Shown here in pieces: positions 1-9,500 of a stretch of DNA of 64,000 bases. Under the pieces are notes generated by a model. It made no database searches. It saw nothing but the letters and a program-made list of their open reading frames with translations, and was not told the DNA's origin. The DNA comes from Lentibacillus jeotgali. GTDB taxonomy: Bacteria; Bacillota; Bacilli; Bacillales; Amphibacillaceae. The translations under genes and the position numbers were made by a program. Position 1 is the first letter of the stretch; the number at the start of each line of letters is the position of its first letter. The stretch is taken from positions 558,001-622,000 of the forward strand of contig NZ_AGAV01000005.1 of NCBI RefSeq assembly GCF_000224785.1. Direction: 5' to 3'.

Positions 1-650
1 ATGGCGCCATTGGTGAAAAAACGCGTGATGCAGTCCGTACATCGAATAGCGTTGTGGGCTACTTTGCCTGCCGTGTAGCTGTTATGGAATGCCTTGCTGC
101 TGGAGGAGAAGTAAGGGCAGTCGTCATGCAGAATTTTACAGACAATGAGGCCTGGCAGGACTATAAACAAGGCGTGGAACAAGTAATGGAAAAATTAAAG
201 CTGGATCAGATCCCTATTACCGGCAGTACTGAGAGCAATTTTCCCGGCCTGCAATCGGGCCTGGGTCTGACGGTTGTTGGAACGAGAACACTCGCGAAAA
301 CGAGCGGCTTCCTGGGCGATGAAGGATTTGCGGTCATCGGGACACCTTTAGTCGGCAATGAAGTGCTTGAACAACCGGATAAAGTCGCACCACTTTGGTT
401 ATTTCAGCGTCTGTGCCGAATGGATTCGGTGAACGCATTGCTTCCGGTTGGCTCAAAGGGCGTTGCTGCAGCATGGAGAACCTGGACGGGCCGGTCAAAT
501 AAGCTGGATTGTACGGTTGACTTGGAAAAATCCGCCGGCCCGGCTACCTGCTTTTTGATAGCCTACGACAATGGAGATGAAGCGAAAATAAAAGAAGTAG
601 TCGGTTCCTTTTTTTACAGACTGTTACCAGTTGGCGTGGTTGAATCATAG
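1..650 (+). CDS. AIR-synthase-like ATP-binding protein, C-terminal part (CblS-like alpha-ribazole kinase?)
   Basis: The reading frame is open from position 3, so the true start lies upstream of the window; about 215 residues are visible. The visible part has the general look of the PurM/ThiL/SelD (AIR synthase-related) fold. A glycine-rich GAIGEKTRD segment precedes an alanine-rich helix (FACRVAVMECLAAGGE), a GSTESNFPG stretch follows, and GLTVVGT starts the second domain. The GSTExNFP signature reminds me of CblS, the alpha-ribazole kinase of cobamide salvage in Firmicutes, but the ATP-binding N-terminus is outside the window and no cobalamin gene is nearby. The family is fairly likely; the substrate is an inference. 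The stop at 650 is followed by about 70 bases with no clear terminator. Confidence 0.5.
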   Translation, partial: GAIGEKTRDAVRTSNSVVGYFACRVAVMECLAAGGEVRAVVMQNFTDNEAWQDYKQGVEQVMEKLKLDQIPITGSTESNFPGLQSGLGLTVVGTRTLAKTSGFLGDEGFAVIGTPLVGNEVLEQPDKVAPLWLFQRLCRMDSVNALLPVGSKGVAAAWRTWTGRSNKLDCTVDLEKSAGPATCFLIAYDNGDEAKIKEVVGSFFYRLLPVGVVES

Positions 651-748
651 AACATCACCATATAGACGTTTTCAAACAAATCTTTTATAATGGTATTAAC
701 ACACGTGCCGTTAACTTATAAATGAAGGAAAGAGGGAGGGCGGATACT

Positions 749-1042
749 GTGAGTGATATGGCAAATAATCAAGTGCTGCAGGCCATCAAAGAATTGCAGG
801 ATCAAATGAATGGTGGTTTTGAAAAAGTTAATCGACGCTTTGAACAGGTAGATAAACGCTTTGAAGAGGTGGATAAACGTTTTGATGAGGTGGACAAACG
901 TTTTGAAGCAGTAGAAAATCGGCTTGATCGAATGGATGCAAAAATTGACAGAGTTCAAGGCAGCGTTGATTTGCTTGCTAAGAAAACCTGGGACAATGAA
1001 AAGGATATTCATTGGATAAAAACTACAATAGGACAAGAATAG
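749..1042 (+). CDS. small heptad-repeat coiled-coil protein
   Basis: This encodes about 97 residues. I chose the GTG at 749 because AGGGAGG lies at about 732-739; an ATG at 722 in the same frame has no ribosome site. The middle consists of seven-residue repeats of the form RFEQVDK / RFEEVDK / RFDEVDK / RFEAVEN. They carry hydrophobic residues at regular heptad positions, so a long parallel or antiparallel coiled coil is expected. There is no signal peptide or membrane segment, so it is probably cytoplasmic. Proteins of this type are common in Bacillaceae and mostly uncharacterised; no function is assigned. The tandem repeats make replication slippage and length variation between strains plausible. 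Confidence 0.6.
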   Translation: MSDMANNQVLQAIKELQDQMNGGFEKVNRRFEQVDKRFEEVDKRFDEVDKRFEAVENRLDRMDAKIDRVQGSVDLLAKKTWDNEKDIHWIKTTIGQE

Positions 1043-1048
1043 CTTGGT

Positions 1049-1072
1049 GCAGTCTGTAGGGCTGCTTTTTTT
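1049..1072 (+). terminator. probable rho-independent terminator
   Basis: A short stem GCAGTC/GGCTGC (one G-T pair) with a 5-base loop is followed by seven T residues. It sits directly after the coiled-coil gene. The stem is only six pairs, so it may be weak. Confidence 0.45.
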
Positions 1073-1103
1073 ATTGAATCCGAAAAGCATAGGGAGGATT
1101 TGC

Positions 1104-1886
1104 ATGACTTTCAAGCAATTGGAATCCGAAATATTCAGCATTATATCCGATATTAATTCGCCAATTGGGCTGGTTATCAAAGAAGGGCACCACTCCATAG
1201 CAATCAATGAAAGCATGCCAATGCCTGCTGCCAGTGTCATAAAAATCCCGATCATTATGGAAGCGTTCCGTCAGGCTGAAAATAGTGGATTGAATTTGTC
1301 TGAAACATTAAGGGTTCCGACCGATGCTAAGGTCGGCGGTTCCGGTGTATTACAGTCTTTGTCAGAAGATGCTTCGATGACGCTGCTCGATGTACTGACA
1401 CTCATGATCATTGTCTCGGATAATACCGCCTCTAATCTGGCGCTTAAGCGGGTTGGGATTGATAATGTGAACAGGCTTTGCCATGAGCTGCAATGTCATA
1501 ATACGGAAATCCAGCGCTGTTTTATGGATATGGAAGCAGCCGAAAAAGGTCTGGAAAATACTACAACAGCAGGAGATATGGTCAAATTGCTTGCAGAAAT
1601 TGCCGCACCTAATCTGTTAAGGAAGGAATCTGCCAATAGCATCCTGCATATAATGACCCAGCAGCAGCTTGCCTCCAAATTGCCTGCTTATCATGTGAAC
1701 GACGACGTTATCATTGCCAATAAAACCGGAGAACTTGCACATGCCGAGCATGATGTCGGGATTTTCCAGTATCAGGACAGGACGGTTACTGCTGCGGTTT
1801 TGATGGTTGGCAACAGTGATCATGTCGCAGCGCAGCACGCAATTGCCCGCATCGGAAAAGTGATTATGGCTTACTTGACCGCGTAA
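1104..1886 (+). CDS. class A beta-lactamase-like serine hydrolase
   Basis: This encodes 260 residues from the ATG at 1104, which follows AGGGAGG; the frame extends 60 bases further upstream without a ribosome site. The three hallmark motifs of the penicillin-binding/beta-lactamase fold are visible. SVIK (SxxK, catalytic Ser and Lys) lies near residue 45, SDN (in IVSDNTAS) near residue 114 and KTG (in ANKTGE) near residue 210. There is no signal peptide or lipobox, unlike secreted penicillinases, so the protein should be cytoplasmic. It belongs to the beta-lactamase class A-like enzyme family (Pfam beta-lactamase2 type). Resistance is not implied; a peptidase or esterase role is equally possible. 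Confidence 0.75.
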   Translation: MTFKQLESEIFSIISDINSPIGLVIKEGHHSIAINESMPMPAASVIKIPIIMEAFRQAENSGLNLSETLRVPTDAKVGGSGVLQSLSEDASMTLLDVLTLMIIVSDNTASNLALKRVGIDNVNRLCHELQCHNTEIQRCFMDMEAAEKGLENTTTAGDMVKLLAEIAAPNLLRKESANSILHIMTQQQLASKLPAYHVNDDVIIANKTGELAHAEHDVGIFQYQDRTVTAAVLMVGNSDHVAAQHAIARIGKVIMAYLTA

Positions 1887-1965
1887 GCATGCAACAATTT
1901 TCAGTTCTTCCAATGCGTGATATGATTATTTATAGGATTCTATCAGATAGTTGGGAGCTGAAATT

Positions 1966-2643
1966 TTGGCTATTTTAACGAATGACTGGGCGCCGGTCAT
2001 AGCAGATGAATTTGAAAAAGACTACTACCTGGAGCTGCGTTCGTTTTTAAAACAGGAGTATGGGAGCTCCACGGTATACCCGGACATGTATGATATTTTT
2101 AATGCCCTGCACTATACAGGCTATGAAAATACCAAAGTCGTTATAATCGGCCAGGATCCGTACCATGGTCCGAATCAGGCGCACGGGTTAAGCTTTTCGG
2201 TGAGACCGGAAGTCAGCATACCGCCCTCTTTACAAAATATCTATAAAGAACTGCACGAGGATATCGGGGTCGCGATTCCTGATCACGGGTACCTGGTTGA
2301 CTGGGCAAAACAGGGTGTTCTTCTGTTGAATACCGTCCTGACGGTGCGCGCTGGCAAGCCGGCTTCCCACCGTGGCAAAGGCTGGGAGCATTTTACAAAT
2401 GAAGTGATCCGGCAGGTGAATGCCAAACAGTATCCGGTCGTGTTCATGCTTTGGGGACGGCATGCTCAGGCGAAAGAATCATTCATCACAGGGCAGCATC
2501 ACCTTGTTATAAAGTCACCGCATCCAAGCCCATTTTCCGCACATAAAGGATTCTTTGGCAGCCGGCCGTTTTCACGTGCCAATCAATTTTTGGAAGATGC
2601 AGGCCGCACACCCATCAACTGGCGTGTTACGATTCAACCCTAG
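1966..2643 (+). CDS. ung: uracil-DNA glycosylase, family 1
   Basis: This is the base-excision repair enzyme that removes uracil from DNA. Diagnostic motifs are GQDPYHG (catalytic Asp, water-activating loop), the LLNTVLTV stretch, and HPSPFSA (the minor-groove intercalation loop with its catalytic His). The length, 225 residues, is normal for the family. I prefer the TTG at 1966 because GGGAG lies eight bases upstream; a TTG at 1951 in frame would overlap that site. The gene stands alone, followed by a good terminator. Confidence 0.93.
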   Translation: MAILTNDWAPVIADEFEKDYYLELRSFLKQEYGSSTVYPDMYDIFNALHYTGYENTKVVIIGQDPYHGPNQAHGLSFSVRPEVSIPPSLQNIYKELHEDIGVAIPDHGYLVDWAKQGVLLLNTVLTVRAGKPASHRGKGWEHFTNEVIRQVNAKQYPVVFMLWGRHAQAKESFITGQHHLVIKSPHPSPFSAHKGFFGSRPFSRANQFLEDAGRTPINWRVTIQP

Positions 2644-2696
2644 AAAAAAACCGGAAATTCCGAATAACTATAATCGAAGCATATGATAGACTTGTA

Positions 2697-2737
2697 AAAT
2701 GACTGCTGAATTGTACAGCAATTGGCAGTCATTTTTT
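2697..2737 (+). terminator. rho-independent terminator after ung
   Basis: ATGACTGC pairs with GCAGTCAT around an inner loop and is followed by a T6 run. The spacing after the ung stop (about 55 bases) is typical. Confidence 0.8.
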
Positions 2738-2855
2738 AGCCAACCCCAGCTGCAGTTTGAATGCTATGTTATTTGGGAACAGGTAGATAAAATTTACTGC
2801 AACTGTTTTTATAAACCTTGAAATGGCCATTAGGGTACCTGGAAAGGAGAATATC

Positions 2856-3554
2856 ATGAAAACAAGATCTGACATGCGCATGAAGAAAAATAAGCAAAAT
2901 CTCATTCTTAATAGCCTTATTGGTGTTGTCTTTATCTTCATATTAATTATTGGAGGGAACATGCTATTTGGTGACAGCAACACCACAAGCGGAACTGAAG
3001 ATCAGCAAAACAGTGCCGCGAGTGAAGGCGAATCGAACGGCAAGGACAATAGCGTTCAAATTACTGAAGATGAAAATGCTGACGAAAAGTCTGAAACAGC
3101 ATCCTCTAACCAAGAAGAGAATGCTGATCAGCAAGAAGGTGAGTCCCAGCAGGATGTGCACGAGAATAATGAACAGGGAAACAATAAATCTGAACAGAAT
3201 GGAAACGACAATGACGACCAAGAAAATCAGGAGGAAAATGAATCGCAGCAGGATGGAAGCGGTCCTAATTCAGAAAATATTGGCGAACCCATCGGCACTT
3301 CCCAGACCGGTGAGCATACGTCCAGTTATGATAAAGGTTCAGTAGACTGGAATGAAAAGGTAAAAGCTATTAAAATGGCGACAGGACTGGATGACAGCAT
3401 GACGCTCTGGCGGCTTGAAGGTGGCGGAGGTCCGCACCAATCAGTCGGCAAAGTCAGTCCTGAAGGTGTACAAGACTGGATGTATGTCGTCAATCTGCAG
3501 TGGGTCGATCAAAAAGGATGGAAAGTGACAAGTGTTAATCGACAAAGCCGATGA
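2856..3554 (+). CDS. YrrS-family membrane-anchored protein (DUF1510)
   Basis: This encodes 232 residues from the ATG at 2856, preceded by AAAGGAG. A basic N-terminus (KTRSDMRMKKNK) leads into one membrane helix (residues about 15-36). A long, low-complexity linker rich in Glu, Gln, Asn, Ser and Asp follows, to about residue 150. A compact C-terminal domain of about 75 residues follows that (GSVDWNEKVKAIKMATGL ... WKVTSVNRQ). This layout matches YrrS of Bacillus subtilis, which in that species lies next to a penicillin-binding protein gene. Here there is no such neighbour. The topology should be N-in with the C-terminal domain outside. Function is unknown, with a link to the cell wall inferred from B. 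subtilis only. Confidence 0.75.
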   Translation: MKTRSDMRMKKNKQNLILNSLIGVVFIFILIIGGNMLFGDSNTTSGTEDQQNSAASEGESNGKDNSVQITEDENADEKSETASSNQEENADQQEGESQQDVHENNEQGNNKSEQNGNDNDDQENQEENESQQDGSGPNSENIGEPIGTSQTGEHTSSYDKGSVDWNEKVKAIKMATGLDDSMTLWRLEGGGGPHQSVGKVSPEGVQDWMYVVNLQWVDQKGWKVTSVNRQSR

Positions 3555-3575
3555 GGTAAGTTGAATAAAGATACC

Positions 3576-3613
3576 AGTCCACCTTGAGTTAGAAGCTCAG
3601 GGTGGACTTTTAT
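3576..3613 (+). terminator. rho-independent terminator
   Basis: AGTCCACC..GAG pairs with CTC..GGTGGACT around a short loop, followed by TTTTATT. It lies 22 bases after the YrrS-type gene. Confidence 0.85.
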
Positions 3614-3681
3614 TCTGCAGCGCTGAGCTCAGTCCGTACATCACTAAACGGGCACTTGCACCTTTGTTCGTGGTGAAAGCT

Positions 3682-3744
3682 AATTGTGACCATTTGAGCG
3701 GGAAATTTGTGAACTTGAGCGGAATTTGTGACAACTTGAGCCGA
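3682..3744. repeat. three imperfect tandem copies of an about 20-base unit
   Basis: Three successive units share TTGTGA-N2..4-TTGAGC, spaced about 20 bases apart. They lie between the YrrS terminator and the end of the ABC permease gene. The pattern is like the multiple internal repeats at ends of some insertion sequences (for example the IS21 group), but no transposase is present. Confidence 0.5.
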
Positions 3745-3788
3745 TCCGACAATTGCGGGGCCTGATCATTAAATCTTGGTAATACGTT

Positions 3789-5387
3789 TTATCCTTCCAT
3801 ATCCCGTTTTCGATATCCGATAAAACCAGCAGCGATTATCGCGATGGCAATGCCTGTCAGCCATAACATGTTTTCAGCTTCCATATCAGCAGCGGGCAAC
3901 TGGGGAACATGTTCGAAGACTGACAGGTTGTTCAGCCATTCCGGAAGTTCGAGCAGGCCGCCGATATACACGGTTACAAATCCATAAAATAAATATAACC
4001 AAACAAGCGTAGCTGCTTTTGGAAGCATGCCGATCAGCAATACAGCAAGACCGGTTATGACCCACATGGCAGGTAGGTAGACAAATGCCGCCGAAAAAAC
4101 AGTGTTGAAGGAAAGCGCGTTATCCATGACCGACAACCCAACAGACCATAGTCCCAAAGCAACAAGCGCCTGCATGATCACACTCACCACAATCGCCAAA
4201 CCCACATAATTGCTCAACAGATACAGCCGTGAAACAGCACGGCTATAGATGTTTTCAGTCCGGTGTTTGGATTCTTCGCCTTTTATATGCAATACCGCCA
4301 TAACTGCCGGCACGGTGCTGATCAGTGCCATAATAGCCATCAAAAGCGAAATAAATTGATCTGTTAAGTTGCTCCCCGGACTGTTCGCTAGCATTGCCTC
4401 CATAAAGGCCACGTCAGAAAAATAATTTTCCAGATCACCAAGGATAAAACCGAATGACGCGCTCAACAGAAATAGGCAAATTCCCCAGATTAGAAGATTG
4501 GTGCGCTGAAGCCGCAAAATCAGACCAAATGGTTTTTGCAGCAAGGATGAGGCATGTTTTCCCCCGCCTTTTGCGGGAACAAAGCCTTGATCAAGGTCGC
4601 GAATAGCCTGCAGCCAGAAAGCCCCAAATATTAACACAATGGCAAGAGCGAGAAACAGATAAATCGGCCACCAATGGTTATCAACAAAAACGTTTGTCCT
4701 GACGGTCCAGCCGAGCGGCGAAATGAGTGAAAGAACGTCACTGTTCACGTCTCCCACAGACCGCATAAGGTAGGCTGCAATCAGCGCACCAAACGCCAGC
4801 ATGCTGGTGCCCCGCGCTGTCTCAGCCAACTGAGCGAAAACCGCCGTGAAGCCGGCAAACGTTAATCCGGTTCCGGCTAAAATTGAACCATACAGAAACG
4901 AACTTTCCGCATCGATCCCATCAATCCCGAGAGCAGTCAATCCAAATCCGGTGACAAGCGCCAGAATCGCGTTTGCTAATATGATAACAATGATGGCAGC
5001 ACTCATATAGGCGAGGCGCCCTGCAGGAAGGGAGCGGATCATTTCAACCCGCCCATCCTCCTCATCTGCACGGGTCATCCGTGCGACGAGGAGTATATTC
5101 ATGATAGCTGCGGTAATGGCAGTGAACAGTAGCATTTCATTCGCAAAAAGAGTCCCTATTGCTGCTGCGTACTCCTTCATGTCATACCCGATGCCGACCA
5201 TCGCAATCATAGCCGGATTTTCCATTGTCAGCGCAAATGCCTGCTTTGCCTGGTCATCCGGATACATAGTTGGATAAGCTGATGCGGCAGCCAATGTGAC
5301 ACCAATTAGACCGGCCAGCCAAATAAAAAGCTTGAACCGATGCTGACGCAGGATTAACCTGGTTAACTCTAATGTTCCGGTAAACAT
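3789..5387 (-). CDS. ABC-2-type multidrug/peptide exporter permease (orphan)
   Basis: This encodes 532 residues with about twelve hydrophobic segments in two halves, each half opening with a helix after a basic stretch (RQHRFKLFIW; LRLQRTNLLIW). The halves resemble each other, as in the large ABC-2 permeases of drug or antimicrobial-peptide exporters. The central loop is cytoplasmic (DLDQGFVPAKGGGKHASS). A GGGGG ribosome site precedes the ATG. Such permeases normally follow an ATPase gene and often a TetR regulator. Here the upstream neighbour is gltC, so the ATPase is missing from the locus. The gene is intact in length; it either uses an ATPase encoded elsewhere or is a leftover of a deletion. 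Confidence 0.75.
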   Translation of the reverse strand: MFTGTLELTRLILRQHRFKLFIWLAGLIGVTLAAASAYPTMYPDDQAKQAFALTMENPAMIAMVGIGYDMKEYAAAIGTLFANEMLLFTAITAAIMNILLVARMTRADEEDGRVEMIRSLPAGRLAYMSAAIIVIILANAILALVTGFGLTALGIDGIDAESSFLYGSILAGTGLTFAGFTAVFAQLAETARGTSMLAFGALIAAYLMRSVGDVNSDVLSLISPLGWTVRTNVFVDNHWWPIYLFLALAIVLIFGAFWLQAIRDLDQGFVPAKGGGKHASSLLQKPFGLILRLQRTNLLIWGICLFLLSASFGFILGDLENYFSDVAFMEAMLANSPGSNLTDQFISLLMAIMALISTVPAVMAVLHIKGEESKHRTENIYSRAVSRLYLLSNYVGLAIVVSVIMQALVALGLWSVGLSVMDNALSFNTVFSAAFVYLPAMWVITGLAVLLIGMLPKAATLVWLYLFYGFVTVYIGGLLELPEWLNNLSVFEHVPQLPAADMEAENMLWLTGIAIAIIAAGFIGYRKRDMEG

Positions 5388-5493
5388 TTATGTACGCCCC
5401 CAAAATTGTAATCTACTCCCTATTATAGAGGTGTATGATCCAATTCACAAAATTAGGCGGGTGAAAATGGAGTGAGGACGTGACATAATAAAC

Positions 5494-6396
5494 CTATTGA
5501 AATTGCTGTAACCGTGAGAAAAGCTGCTTTACGAAATCGTAAAACACTTCCTCTGATGGTGACAGTGTTTTTTTCTTTGGTTTAATCATTCCGACCGTTC
5601 GATTGACTGCCGGAAGCTCGAGTGGTATTTTAACGGTCATTCTTGGAGTTGATTCATGAAATGTGCTTTCCGGTAACAGTGTGACACCAATCCCTGCAGA
5701 GACGAGACCTTTGATGGCGTCAAGATCTTCTCCCTCGGCAGAAATCGTTGGATTAAAGCCTGCTTGTCTGCATGCATCGATTGTTATTTTATTCAGGACA
5801 TATTCTTCAGGAAAACTGACAAAGTGATCATGTTTCATATCAGTGAGCGATACACTTTTTTTCTCGGAAAAAGGGTGATTAATCGGCAGCAATGCCATGA
5901 TCTGTTCGGAAAATAAAATGTGGGATTCAACGTCAGGTTCATCTTTAGGGACCGGTCCGAGAAATGCTACTTGTATGTTACCTTTTTTGACGGAATCGAT
6001 CAGGTAGCGATACGATCCTTGGCGCAATTGAAACCTGGCATTCGGATATTCATCTTTAAAAGCGGAAATCACACTGGGCATCAGGTGATTGGATAAGCTT
6101 GTTGGGAAGCCAATTTTGATTGTTCCGCGTTCAGGGTCGAGATATTCATCTATTTGCTTTTTGGCATTGTCAATCGCCTCCATGGCAACCTTTGTATAAT
6201 CATAAAATGTCTTTCCGATCTGGGTTAATTTAATATTTCTGCCTTCACGTTTAAACAAATCGACTTCAAGTTCATTTTCCAAATTGGCAATTTGCCTGCT
6301 TACGGCTGACTGAGCAACATGTAAATGAAGTGCAGCTTCCGAAACGTGTTCCCATTCTGCTACTTCCATAAAATAGCGTAATTGGCGCAACTCCAT
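5494..6396 (-). CDS. gltC: LysR-type activator of glutamate synthase genes
   Basis: GltC activates gltAB transcription in response to the 2-oxoglutarate/glutamate balance. The N-terminal winged helix (ELRQLRYFMEVAEWEHVSEA, AAQSAVSRQI-like) is followed by the LysR effector domain. Long stretches match what I remember of B. subtilis GltC, including EGEDLDAIKGLVSAG and TLLPESTF near the C-terminus. It is divergent from gltA with about 130 bases between, the classic arrangement. The ATG at 6396 gives the family's usual MELRQ start and has GGTGG nine bases upstream; an ATG at 6405 is also in frame. Confidence 0.93.
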   Translation of the reverse strand: MELRQLRYFMEVAEWEHVSEAALHLHVAQSAVSRQIANLENELEVDLFKREGRNIKLTQIGKTFYDYTKVAMEAIDNAKKQIDEYLDPERGTIKIGFPTSLSNHLMPSVISAFKDEYPNARFQLRQGSYRYLIDSVKKGNIQVAFLGPVPKDEPDVESHILFSEQIMALLPINHPFSEKKSVSLTDMKHDHFVSFPEEYVLNKITIDACRQAGFNPTISAEGEDLDAIKGLVSAGIGVTLLPESTFHESTPRMTVKIPLELPAVNRTVGMIKPKKKTLSPSEEVFYDFVKQLFSRLQQFQ

Positions 6397-6450
6397 TCCT
6401 ATCATCCACCATTCATATCAAGAATCGATTGATTATATCTAAATTATATA

Positions 6451-6479
6451 TTGTTTCGATTAATTTGAAAACCTATAAT
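6451..6479 (+). promoter_or_regulatory. gltA promoter with candidate GltC site
   Basis: TTGTTT (6451-6456) and TATAAT (6474-6479) are separated by 17 bases and lead to gltA. An inverted repeat AATCGA (6423-6428) / TCGATT (6456-6461) overlaps the -35 region and could be part of a GltC operator. The promoter is seen directly; the operator is inferred from position. Confidence 0.6.
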
Positions 6480-6529
6480 GACAAATACACAGCAATTACG
6501 GAATTGAATGACAATCCTGGGAGGGATGA

Positions 6530-9500
6530 ATGATGCATTACAATCAAATACCAAAAGCTCAGGGTTTGTATCGCCCCGAATTGGAACATGATGCATGCGG
6601 CATTGGATTATACGCGCATATGCGTGGTATTCCCACTCATGACATCGTTAAACAAGGACTGCGGATGCTGTGTCAGCTTGACCATCGCGGCGGCAACGAT
6701 GATCCCACAATGGGAGACGGCGCTGGATTGATGGTCCAGATTCCGGATCATTATTTCCGGCAAGTTTGTCCGGATATAGGTCTGCCCGAAAAGGGCCGCT
6801 ATGGTGTTGGGATGATTTTTTTCCGGAATGATACGGACAACCGCGCATTTCTGGAGAATGAAATCAATAAGCTGATTGAACAAGAAGGGCAGACGGTTCT
6901 CGGATGGCGAACAGTTCCTGTGAACGTTAACACAATCGGTGAAAAGGCGATTGCAAGTTGCCCGGTCATACGCCAGGTGTTTATTGGGGATGATGATACC
7001 GCTGGTGAGACAACCGCGTTTGAACGAAAATTATATGTTATCCGTAAACAGGCGGAAAAAATAGCACTAGAACAAAACGAGTCGATTTATTTTCCGAGTC
7101 TGTCGAGTCAGACGCTTGTGTATAAAGGTTTGCTGACGCCTGAACAGCTGGAGATATTTTATGCTGATCTACAGGATGAGCGCTTTACATCGGCATTCGC
7201 GTTAGTCCATTCCCGCTTCAGCACGAATACGTTTCCGAGCTGGGAACGCGCACATCCGAACCGTTATTTAATGCATAACGGGGAGATAAATACACTTCAG
7301 GGGAATAAGAATTGGATCCAGGCACGCGAGAAACAGTTTGTATCGGAAGCGTTTGGCGATGATCTGGAAAAAGTGCTGCCGATTTTGGACACTGAAGGCA
7401 GTGATTCGGCGATGCTGGATAACGCGCTGGAGTTTCTGGTACTTGCCGGCCGAAAACCGGCTCATGCTGCCATGATGCTTATTCCAGAACCATGGGCGAA
7501 TAATCCGCATATGTCGGAGGAGAAAAAGGCTTTCTACAAGTATCACAGCTCGCTGATGGAGCCGTGGGACGGACCGACATCCATATCATTCACTGACGGT
7601 AAACAAATTGGTGCGATATTGGATCGTAATGGGCTGCGTCCAGCGCGCTATTACATCACAAAAGACGATCACTTAATTTATTCCTCGGAAGTGGGCGTCA
7701 TTGATGTTGGGGAAGACGAGGTTCTGTATAAAGACCGTCTCAGCCCCGGAAAGATGCTGCTGCTTGATATGGATGAAGGGCGGATTATCTCCGATGAAGA
7801 AATTAAAGAGGAAATGGTTACTGAAAAACCGTATCAAAAATGGCTGAATGAGCAAATGGTAACCATTGATAATGAAGCGGAAGTAACGCAACCTCATCAG
7901 TTCGCTGGTTTGGCTAAACGGCAAAAAGCTTTTGGCTACACGTATGAAGACGTCCACAAATATTTAATCCCGTTGATCACAGGTGAGAAAGATCCAGTCG
8001 GTGCCATGGGCAATGATGTGCCGCTTGCGGTGCTGTCTGATCATCCGCAATCACTCTTTTCTTATTTTAAGCAGCTGTTTGCGCAAGTGACCAATCCGCC
8101 GATTGATGCCTATCGTGAACAGCTTGTCACCTCGACGATGACGATGCTCGGGCCGGTTGGCAATATTCTTCATCCCAATGAGACGAATTGCCGAAGACTT
8201 CAGGTTGATACACCGATTTTGTCCAATCATCAGCTGGACTTATTAAAGGCTAACAGCTATGACGGGTTTACAGCCGGGACGATTGACACATTGTTTGACG
8301 GCGATTTAGAAGGCGCGTTGGAGCGTATTTTCCAGCAGGCAGACCAATTGATTGCTGATGGCATCAGTATCCTGGTCTTGACAGATAAAAATATGAATTA
8401 TCAGACACCTGCGATTCCGTCGCTGTTGGCCGTAAGCGGTTTGCATCAACATCTTATCCGCACGGGCATGCGAACGGATGTGAGTATCATTGCTGAAACA
8501 GGTGAGGCCAGGGAAGTGCATCATTTTGCGGCATTGATCGGTTATGGAGCGGATGCGATTACGCCATATCTCGCTTATGCGACATTGAATCAGGCGATTG
8601 ATGATGGCCACCTATCACTCTGCTACCAAGATGCTGTTAACACCTATATTAAAAGCGTGACAGAAGGTATCGTCAAAGTCATGTCCAAAATGGGGATTTC
8701 AACCATTCAAAGTTACCGTGGCGCACAAATATTTGAAGCGATCGGTATCAGCAAAGACGTCATTGACCATTACTTCACCGGAACGGCTTCCCAGCTTGGC
8801 GGTATCGGCTTGAATACAATTGAAGACGAAGCGCGTATGCGGCACAAAACAGCTTATGAAAATGACGTTGACGTGTCACTGGAATCGGGCAGTGACTTCC
8901 AATGGCGGAAGACCGGGGAGCATCATGCGTTTAACCCGACAACCATCCATAAACTGCAATGGGCATGCCGCAGAGGCAATTATGATTTGTTCAAGGAATA
9001 TTCCACAGCAGCAAACGAGGAACGGCTTAACTTTTTGCGGAACCTACTGACATTTAAAAATCGGCGTGGGATTTCAATTGATGACGTAGAACCGGCCGAG
9101 TCGATTGTTAAACGGTTTAAAACAGGCGCCATGTCATTTGGTTCCTTAAGTGAGGAAGCGCATGAATCATTAGCAATTGCCATGAACCGCATCGGCGGTA
9201 AAAGCAACAGCGGGGAAGGTGGTGAAGATTCACGCCGCTTTGTCAAAAATAAAAACGGTGATCTGAAGAGAAGTGCCATTAAACAAATCGCATCAGGCCG
9301 ATTTGGTGTCAAAAGTCATTACCTGGTCAATGCAGATGAACTTCAGATTAAGATGGCTCAAGGTGCCAAGCCGGGTGAAGGCGGACAGCTGCCTGGAAGC
9401 AAGGTGTATCCATGGGTGGCTGGTGTGCGCGGTTCAACCCCTGGTGTTGATCTGATTTCACCACCGCCGCATCATGACATTTATTCCATTGAAGATTTGG

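Noticed and set aside
841-930. Tandem DNA repeat as CRISPR or minisatellite
   Set aside because: The periodic sequence encodes protein heptads and has no spacers.
716-1255. Minus-strand frame of 179 codons
   Set aside because: It is the mirror of the heptad repeats of the coiled-coil gene and has no ribosome site; its KTFIHLFKAF-like repeats are explained by the opposite strand.
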